The position numbers and the translations under genes are program-made. Below are positions 46,660-64,000 of a DNA stretch of 64,000 bases, one piece after another. The notes beneath the pieces are model-generated. The model ran no database searches. It was not told the origin of the DNA and worked only from the letters and a program-made list of their open reading frames with translations. Source of the stretch: Branchiostoma lanceolatum (taxonomy: Eukaryota > Chordata > Leptocardii > Amphioxiformes > Branchiostomatidae); contig NC_089722.1 of NCBI RefSeq assembly GCF_035083965.1, positions 41,536,697 through 41,600,696 on the forward strand. Reading direction: 5' to 3'. The number at the start of each line of letters is the position of its first letter. The stretch's first letter is position 1.

Positions 46660-48280
46660 CCATGAATAGTCGATCCTTCCAGTTCCAAGTGGGGTAACGT
46701 TGTAAAGGGTAACAAAAAGAATTTAGACAAGAACATATAAGATATCATTAAGTGAAGTGAAGTTTCCAAACGTTAAATGCGTTAACGGTTAAGTTTATCT
46801 TTTGAGTTATCTTTTCAGGCAATACTTAGTAGTAGTTACTGTAGTACTACTAACAAAATGAAAGAAGTGGTCCAAATGTACATGGTAGTTTAGAAGAAAG
46901 CAGGAGCACTGAACCTGTCAGATGAATTAGCCCTGCCTAATTGATTCCCCTTATGGTGCTGTTGATTTACAATTTAAAATTTACACGCATAAGAAATTTC
47001 ACCAAGGCTTAAAATGCCCCCTGCATATGCAGGATAGTGGATGTAAATTTGGAGCAGTATACAGATGTTGCCCTGGCAAATGTATAAACTAGTCTGCAAC
47101 ACAAGGATAATAGTAATACACAATTTTTTATGTAAGTTACACCTAAAATTTAAAAAGACTTTACACTCTTAGTAGCTAGCATTGCTTATTTTGATACAGC
47201 AGATTAAATAAAGTATGGCTAGGAATACTTTCAAAACATCATATATATATAGTCAGTCAATCTATAAAGCCTATGACAGAATACTGAGAAAATTAAACGA
47301 TTAAAATTTCAAAACATTAATTTGATGATAAACTATAACTAGTTTGTACAAGGGCAAGAAAATGCAGGTTATATTTAAGCTCAGACTAGTATTAACAATG
47401 TAACTTTAAGTTAGTAGTATCCAGTATTTTATTATACTGCTGCGGAGTGGGAAGCAGTCAGCTAGATCTTCCAAGCGGCTCTATCCAGCAGGTACATGCT
47501 GGTAAGGCTGCACACCTTGATGTCCTGACCTTCTTAACATATACATGATTTCCTTGATCTACCAGGACCTCTGTTGCCTGGCAACTGCAACTGAATCAAT
47601 CAATGTATCTCGTCCTGCCTAATTGCTTTCCCCTTATCACGCTGTTTAGCAGATAAAAGTGACAGGGGATTTGTACATCAGTGTGCACCCTGGTGTGCAT
47701 TATAATTGGCTGGATATATTGTTTCAGATTTCTAGGTGGCCAAATACTATATCGATATATGTTTCTTTGGTAGGCATAACACTTGAAATGTACATTCAAA
47801 TATCTATTTTGAGAAAAAAAAGATACATGGTGCATGAATTGATAAAGTCTAGTTTAGACGGATTGTTAGAATTTAGATTTTTGAGTCTTCTACACAAGGA
47901 AATAGTTTGATTGAATTATGGTTGCCTACTTATTTTTCCCCTATCATGCTACTCAGTGGATATGTAGAATTCATTAGACCATAACATGCACTCGTTAGCA
48001 CTAAAGCCATGTCCTTAATTGACTGAAGCTTGCCGTATCTTTATTTTACATGCATGGGCAGACTTATGCACTGATCAGGAGAACCTGATATACATGTGAA
48101 TGCTCATAATACATATTCAGGATACATGTTCAAAATACTGGGCGCATGTACATGTGTACTTGAGAGCACCCGAAATTAGAGTTGTGCAGGTAAGTCTTTT
48201 GGTAAGTTGGAATTTGGGTCACCAGAGGATGTCATTCAGAAAATTTGAGTTTGAGGTTGGTTTTTTATTTCCCTAGGCCA
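46660..48280. other. Intron 1 of the lyase gene, no gene seen
   Basis: AT-rich sequence with no supported exon. A fragment at 46645-46690 matches the end of the foldback element at 45147-45615. Confidence 0.4.
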
Positions 48281-48281
48281 C

Positions 48282-48570
48282 ACACTCACTCACCCACTCA
48301 CTATCCGGTTAAGCGTCTTCTTTTCCCCATCATCTGGGGGGTTTGACGTGCTTGCATGCTGATGGGGAAGCTTGGTGGCCGCTCGCCAGGTGCCTCTGTC
48401 CTGTGGATTTACATCGTGTAGATTGAGGTGGTGGAGGTCCTCCTTGATGTTATCAATCCACCTTTTCCTTGGTCGTCCTCGTGGATTTCGGCCCTCCACG
48501 GTCATGCCGATGATTTTCTTCGGCCACCTCTCCCTGTCCATTCTTTCAAGATGCATGCCCATACCAACGT
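48282..48570 (-). mobile_element. LINE 3' end fragment with GAGT-repeat tail
   Basis: A minus-strand open frame reads ERMDRERWPKKIIGMTVEGR, then RGRPRKRWIDNIKED and ends in a (GAGT)n-like tail with the stop inside it. This is the same terminal design as the element at 16866-17655. Strongly 5'-truncated. Confidence 0.8.
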
Positions 48571-49560
48571 AGACGATTGGATCTTATCACATCTTGCACA
48601 CTGTGTACACCTAATCTGGCTCTAAGTTGTTTTGATTTTTTCCTTGGATTTAAAAAGATAATTCCCAACTGGACGAATATGACTCTAATGAAAGTCTATA
48701 CCTTGCTACATACTATCAGGGAGGGAATATGCAAGGTCTCCTTCCAGCTCTCTGCTGTGAATTTGATATCTTACTAGATTTTTACCTATCAAGAATGTCC
48801 AAGAATCAAAAACATAAATCAGTGTGACCAGACTTTGAATCGCAGTTGTGGCTATCTTGACTGTTCGGTATTTTCCGTCCTCCCCCTTATTCGCTGCTTG
48901 AATGTATCACGCTATTGTGATTGGTTTATTCAAAGCATCCTCCCATTTGATTGGCTGATGTTATCCACCTGCTGTTCTGATTGGTTGATAAAATTTCCCA
49001 GCAGCACCCAGCTGGCCTTGACTAATAGAGAGGCTGTGAGACTAGGGAGACTGAGAGTCCAACTGGGTAAGAACCGGTAGGCAGGCATCGGGGTCACATA
49101 TGCATGTTCCATTCTTGATTTCTGTCTGTTGGGTAGAGAGTGTCCTTTTGTGAATTTTAGATTTGCATCATCCTCACTGTGAGAATCCTGTCAACTCATG
49201 GTCCAGTGTTAGTACAAGAACCTACTGTAGCTTGCAATATGTGCCTTTGTAATAAAACAGATAATCAAGCAGAGAGATTTGGGAAACGGCCAGACGTTTC
49301 AGGTGGTGACTGGTAGGCAGCGGATGCTACCAGCAACATCTGACCATTTCCCAAATCTCTCTAGTTGCTTGAGTAACTGTTTTATTGCGTATTACCTCGA
49401 TGTCTAACCGTCATCATCTTAATGTTTATTTCAAAGATGTCAAACCAGAAACCCAGATTCCACAATACCTTATATACTATTTTTACAGTCTTCTTTTCAT
49501 CACCTTTTGATATTTAAGAGATCTAATACATCTAAACATTTGTGATTCTCTCTGCTACAG
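48571..49560. other. Distal part of lyase intron 1, no gene seen
   Basis: Short repeats of the form TTGATTGG near 48910-48990 and an inverted pair GGGAAACGGCCAGACGTTTC (49278) against AACATCTGACCATTTCCCAAA (49343) were seen. No coding exon. Confidence 0.4.
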
Positions 49561-49631
49561 GTGGTTTTGGCATCCTCTGATCAAGAAGCAGAATCTCCCT
49601 TCCATTCGTGTTGCCAGGCAACGTATCCAGA

Positions 49632-58967
<9,336 letters not shown>

Positions 58968-60310
58968 GGGCGCTTTCGTTTGTTTGTTTGTTCATTTTGC
59001 TGTATAATCACTGTATATGCACATCCTTGCATATCTGGTAATAAAGAAACCATCTTTAAGTGTAACACACCAGTTTTTGTACAGTAATACAAGCTGTGTT
59101 TGATCGGACTATAAGGTTTAGTCCTCTCAGTTTCTACACTTTGATATTACAGATATCTACAGTTACTGTAGATCTAACTCCAGACAAGGAGGTTAAATAG
59201 AAGTCTGTCTTTAACCTCCTTGCTCCAGAAATTGGCTCATCATACGATTTCAAGAGACTGCATTGATGTCCCTTTACTCTCTCAAGGTGTTGATTATCTT
59301 CTGATTTTCCTTTTTTGTGTACCAGGTCGCACACCATGAAGTCCAGGATGGAGATGGACATCACTCTGAACTGAAGCAGATGCAGTGTTTGATGCAGTAA
59401 TCGCTGTGGGCTGATAGGGGGAGCTGCTAACAGATATGTGTTTGATGTAGTTACAGCTAGACTGATAGGGGGAGCTGCTAACAGATACGTGTTTGATGTA
59501 GTTACAGCTAGACTGATAGGGGGAGCTGCTAACTAATGTGTTTGATGTGGTAATCACTGTGGACTGATAGGGGAAGCTGCTAACAGATGCGTGTTTGATG
59601 CAGTTATATCTAGGCTAAAACATGTGTTTTTGATGTAGTAATTACTGTGGCCTGATAGAGGGAGCTGCTAACACGTTGAAAATCTTAGAAGGTAGAAAAT
59701 GATATGCTTGTGAGCTGCTAGATAAGTAGGAAAATACAAACATCACTGCTTTGTGCAAATTTTAGCTCAGTAGGACTCAGTTGAACTGTGTCACACTGAA
59801 TGTCCCCGGTAATATGACTGTTAAATTATGGCAAAAATTATTTGTAATAATGTGACTATCTGTGCCAAATGTGAAATTGTGTAACTTCTCTGTTGTATGC
59901 AACTTTTTCATCTGTGGACACCCCTACTGTCTTACATGGTCTGCTCCTAAGTTCTAGATGTCCGGGTGCCATTGGTCAGCCAGACTGGACTGTACCATTA
60001 TGATATACAAACAGGATATGGGACCACTGATGTTTAACTCTGGTGTATGTGTAATGCGATATTGTTACTTTGATGATATTGTTACTGTAACAAATTTGTG
60101 ACCTACGTGATTGACAGGTCACATGACTACAGACTGACCAATCAGGTGTTGTGCATGTCACATGACAATTGACTAATCAAGTGTGGGATAAGAAGAGATG
60201 TTATATCTGATCATTGTGCAATGGATTGTTAACCATGGTGTGGAAACGAGAGATTTGATATAACTGTAGATTCATTTTTAAATAAATATCTTTGATGTTG
60301 CTATGGGTAG
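58968..60310 (+). other. Lyase 3' flank with 51-bp tandem repeat
   Basis: A poly(A) signal AATAAA at 59040 fits the end at 58967. At 59385-59670 a 51-base unit (CTGATAGGGGGAGCTGCTAA, then CAGATRYGTGTTTGATGTAG) occurs four times at 51-base steps and once more at a longer step. A second AATAAA is at about 60281. No other gene seen. Confidence 0.65.
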
Positions 60311-61130
60311 CTTGATCATCTTTGTGTGATTATTTGCACATTTTACATTACACCCTCTAGCTGTTAGAATTGTAACCTTCGACAAAAAGGGTTGTGTTTT
60401 TGGTAGCTTTTTTAGCAGTGTAACAGTGTTTGTGGTTTAGCAGCATAACCCCAGAAGCTGTTGATAGACTGATATGAAATTTGGTATGTAGTTAGGTCTA
60501 TTTAAGAAATTATTAGATTTTCAGCCCCCTGGTGGCTTTCCTTTGAGCTGCAGCAGGACTTCCAGTTTTTCTATCTCATGTTCTGGACTAGCTATGGTCA
60601 CAATTATGGGATGGTAAATAGCTCTTGTACTTGGAAAGAAGTGACAAATGCTTGGACCCTATAGCAGCTTTCTATGGAAATGCAGGGGCATTTCAGTAGC
60701 AGACGTTGATACAGGATAAGAGAAGAATGGATGAATGAATTTATGATAATGTACATCAAGGCAACAACAGAAGACACCATACAGACAATCATCCACATGC
60801 TGGTATCAGTTTATTTTGATTTATCATGCACAAAAACCCTTAATGTCATATTTTGAAACCATGCATTTGAAGGACTGCTGATAATGAACAATGATGTTCT
60901 AATAAAGAATTCTGCATGCATTTTAGAAATTGAAGCAAAATGTCCTCACATGAATAAAATGTCAACACTTGGTACCCTAAAGAGCCTGAAATTGTCAATA
61001 GCATAGGACAAAAAGAGAATAAATAAAAAGATATGCTGTAATATTTTGATCTTACAGAACGTTAAAGACTTGTCATACCTACATTTTGGCAGTGAACTAG
61101 TTCAACTATTGTAACAGTAAAAATATTGTT
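60311..61130. other. Intergenic, dispersed repeat copy only
   Basis: About 60420-60680 is a diverged copy of the repeat of 28725-30900 (GCATAACCCCAGAAGCTGTT, GCCCCCTGGTGGC, GAGCTGCAGCAGG). No exon seen. Confidence 0.5.
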
Positions 61131-61319
61131 GTCGTTTCGGTGACCATCTGTCACCTCCTTCGGGCAATACTGGCTGGTTCTACTTCACACTACCGCTAGG
61201 TGTCGCTGCTACAGCGTGTAGAATGCGTTCTTAAACATGACACTAAGTTTCTAGTAACTTTATACCCCCCTCATCCCAGTTCATGACTGGAGCAGGTTTG
61301 CAATACGGTCGTATGTTGA

Positions 61320-63853
61320 TTAGATAGCCAGGCGGTATAGAATCTGACCGCACAGTGCAGCGGCTACCATCCAAGCCATGGCCGGGTCCTGGGGTGCACG
61401 GCTTTCTGTATAGAATCCTGTAACTAAACAGAAATAAAAGGCAGCATAAATAAACAAAACAAAAATAACTGAATAAAAGAGGCCGCGGCTCCATCCATAC
61501 AGCTTTGCAATAAAACAATAAAAAAAATAGGCAAATGACTAGTAAGTAAAAAAAGAACACAATGAAAATGGTTGAAGAATCATCCTTTCAAGATTGATTC
61601 TTATTACTTGTGTATGAAATTGTGCTAGGTTTTTGAAGGGGTCGTGTTTAGGTAGTAAGTTAAGAAGTAATGTGTTTAAAAACTATTTTCTGAGGTAGAT
61701 TTGTACGTTAATAATAGTACATTTGCTTTGGCACCTGTTTGATCTTCAAACGATACTTGACCACCTGTCGGCTCTACAGTCGGTCCGACGCTCGGCGCGG
61801 TGCTGGCTTGGGTGGACACGCCGTCCGCCTTGGCGCACCCCTGCTCGTCCTCCCCTGCCGCACAGTCCGGGTACCCGTCACAGATCAGATGACGGTGCAC
61901 ACAGTACACGAGGTCCGGAGAGCTGGGCAGGCCGCAGTAGAACGTCGGGCAATCCTCCGCCCCAGGTTGTCCACCCTCACAGTCCTGCTCGTCCTCTTCC
62001 TCCCAACAGTCCGCGTCACCGTCACAGCTGAACGCGTCAGGAACGCACGACGCGTTGCCGAAGACGGACGCGCAGATGAAGCCGCAGGAACCCCACCTGC
62101 GCCCCAGAGCCTCTTCAACTGTAGCAACAGATTTACATTACTTTCAATATACATATCTATTGTTTGTTTGTTTATTTATTTAACCAGAAATACAGTATCG
62201 CCTGGCGGCGTTTTTCAACGATTCCTGGGGGATTCAACCCCATGCATAATAGTACATAGCAACAATAGATATCTATGTATGTCAGGGTTGAGATCCGATC
62301 TATCCGAATAGCCTATTCTGCAGTTATAATAGAGATCCCGATCGCTGTCTCTTTCGAGACTACGATCAGCCTGTGTTAGTGTGGTTTCCCATTTATAATT
62401 CCTAATTTTCAAGTCAATCCATTGATCTTAACCCTTGTCCTGCTGGAGTTCCAGAGCAAAAATATACCCCTACTGCTGAAGTGCGCAGAAAAATTTGAAA
62501 GAAAGGGTATTCGTTCGATATTGCTCAATTTTAGTTACCACGCTGTACAACAACTGCGCGGGTACAATTAGCGCATTGTAGAAATATTCCCAACCCAGCA
62601 ATTGTCTGGGCTAGCATACAGAACAAGAATGTACAACCCGGCAATTGCCGGGTGTAGCAGGACTAGTAAGGGACACAAATGGAATTGGAAAATTGTAACC
62701 GTCTTTTAAGGGAATATCCATAACTTTACAGACTCCGATCGGGATCTCTACCAGGCGATTCTGTCAGAGTGTAATTAACACGGTCAAGTTGCGAGCTGTT
62801 GCAATAAGTGACTCGAACTCCTCTAGGTCCCTGAGGACCTGGTCCATTAACCCTTGGAACGAGGCCGGTGCATTATGTAAGCCACACGGAATTGTACGTA
62901 ATTTATACAGCCCAAACGGCGTGAAGAAAGTCGTCCTCGCGGTAACGATTTTTTTTTTCTTGACGTAGAACCATTCCCTTCCTTGCGGACTGTCACCCAG
63001 CTCTGTGATCCGTCCGTCTGGTCCACACCTACCGGACTTGTGGCCTTCGGTGAATGATCACTCTTCTCTACACCCCCCACAGTCTCTCTTCGTCTCAGGA
63101 AAACCTCAGACACAAGTGGACGGGAACAGCTCCTTTCGCTCCTTTCATAATCTAAGAAACATCCAATCCTTGCCTGTGGAGCTCCTTTCTAAGCGTGCCT
63201 CTCCCTCTACTGGCTCTCAGGACTGACCTACCTCTACCTACAGAGATGACCCCTATAGGCTACGGGCCAGATGGAGTCCTTAAGGTTTCCTCTTTCAAAA
63301 TGGCATTATGGCACATACAAATTGTAACAGTTGGTACGTCCGCCAGTTTATTAGTCGTTTGTACTTCTGGGTTGCTGTACTGTATCCTAGTACCATATTA
63401 CAGGCGAAGCTTTGCATAATTGAAAGGCCTCCATGGAGTGAGCCCTTGGCGCATTGCTACGCAGGGCATGCCACCGGGAGTGGTGCAGGGGGGATGTAGA
63501 TTATCTGTTTGGGCCTTGAGGACTGGCATATGAACTGATATGTTGGTTGCTATCTACATATGATAAATGTAAAATGTGGAAAGGCCTGTTAGGTCTTGAA
63601 ATACCTTAATATAATACAATACAATACAATACAAAACTGTAACAATACTACACCATACCGTACGCTAAACCTGCCATGTAAACTGTGCAATTGCTACGTC
63701 ACATTCCCATCACTAATCGTGAAGGTTGCGACTTACCTTCAATGGGCATTTCGTCCTCGCCGTCAGCACAGTCCTGATGCCCGTCCCCCAGGTGAGTTGT
63801 CGGCAGACAGGTGACGTTGTTACGGCAGGTGAAGAAGCAGTGTTTGGGCACAC
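61320..63853 (-). CDS. Last three exons of a paralogue of the LDLa mosaic gene
   Basis: Minus-strand exons 63853-63737 (117 bases), 62118-61765 (or 61735) and 61423-61320 (104 bases) match plus-strand exons 18190-18306, 18571-18918/18948 and 19806-19909 in order, phase and sequence. Reading: VPKHCFFTCRNNVTCLPTTH, two LDLa (FSCDGDADCWEEEDEQDC, LICDGYPDCAAGEDEQGC), a Thr/Ser linker, and a GPI-like end GQILYRLAI. The middle exon has two extra codons (GQPGAED for RTRD region). Both alternative donors are kept. Nearby intron and 3' flank are homologous too. The 5' part of the gene lies beyond the right edge. The first intron here is 1.6 kb instead of 264 bases because repeats were inserted. Confidence 0.88.
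62432..62670. mobile_element. piggyBac-type MITE, diverged
   Basis: The left end TTAA|CCCTTGTCCTGCTGG equals the family end. The right end GTAGCAGGACTAGTAAGGG is a diverged inverse. The interior has AATATACCCCTACTGCTGAA, like the 31-kb copy. It lies in the paralogue's enlarged intron. Confidence 0.6.
62770..62960 (-). mobile_element. Ty3/gypsy reverse-transcriptase relic (fossil)
   Basis: A short minus-strand stretch reads FFTPFGLYKLRTIPCGLHNA, then ASFQGLMDQVL, the RT palm signature of Ty3/gypsy elements. No terminal repeats, protease or integrase are visible nearby. It is an old, truncated and broken fragment inside the paralogue's intron. Confidence 0.75.
62961..63736. other. Rest of the paralogue's enlarged intron
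   Basis: No coding signal was recognised. An (ATACA)n run lies at about 63605-63645. Parts may belong to the same old retroelement, but no diagnostic motif was found. Confidence 0.4.
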
Positions 63854-64000
63854 CTGTCATGGAGAGTACACAAAACAGGTAAACCATGGTAACAAGGCAA
63901 AGCCATAGGGATTTACTAATTGACCATCTTTTACATTCTTAGTGTTCGTTCTGCTGCAATATGGCCTCATTTTGCTGGTATGCTGTCGGCGGGTTGGTTT

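Noticed and set aside
46341-46769. Open frames across the second TG repeat
   Set aside because: Low-complexity translation with no splice or homology support.

Overview
The window reads as chordate, most probably amphioxus (Branchiostoma), nuclear DNA. Genes are split into many exons with GT-AG introns. Large extracellular proteins are assembled from phase-1 LDLa and F5/8C exons. Intron positions give a full-length 464-residue argininosuccinate lyase, the length usual for animals. Introns are crowded with MITEs, LINE tails, SINE-like repeats, a Penelope-like element and minisatellites. The species call is inference from style; nothing in the sequence names it.

Left part (1-21 kb). A minus-strand secreted F5/8C-type gene (signal-peptide exon 4186-4270, domain exon 698-1144) leaves the window at the left. 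Across about 720 bases it is divergent from a plus-strand gene at 4993-19909. The plus-strand gene encodes a signal peptide, 18 LDLa repeats in one exon, four single-LDLa exons, two F5/8C domains of three exons each, five further LDLa repeats and a GPI-anchor-like tail. With the exons I am confident of, the frame closes at about 1488 residues.

Middle (21-45 kb). A single-exon LRR transmembrane receptor (23821-25896) has a cytoplasmic tail carrying six YxxP tyrosine motifs and proline-rich SH3-type sites. A satellite of about 67 bp and a degenerate repeat field of about 150-bp period follow. Next is an eight-exon, 529-residue multi-pass membrane protein (32057-44370) whose soluble part has an alpha/beta-hydrolase fold but lacks the nucleophile serine. 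Its intron 4 holds a whole-looking Penelope-like element (35059-40441) with 1510-bp terminal direct repeats and a 15-bp target duplication.

Right part (45-64 kb). A large foldback element precedes a TATA-less promoter and the argininosuccinate lyase gene (coding 49632-58967), which acts in the urea cycle and arginine synthesis. At the right edge, on the minus strand, lie the last three exons of a close paralogue of the LDLa gene (61320-63853). This is an inverted duplication about 42 kb from the original.

The most unusual signals are listed here. Two intronic minisatellites in two unrelated genes are each built from an exon/intron junction, so one multiplies a splice donor and the other a splice acceptor. 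The membrane hydrolase-fold protein looks catalytically dead. The LRR receptor has a Cas-like YxxP tail. The Penelope-like element is very young and has a hammerhead-like motif in its terminal repeats. The short MITEs show 8-bp or TTAA target duplications.
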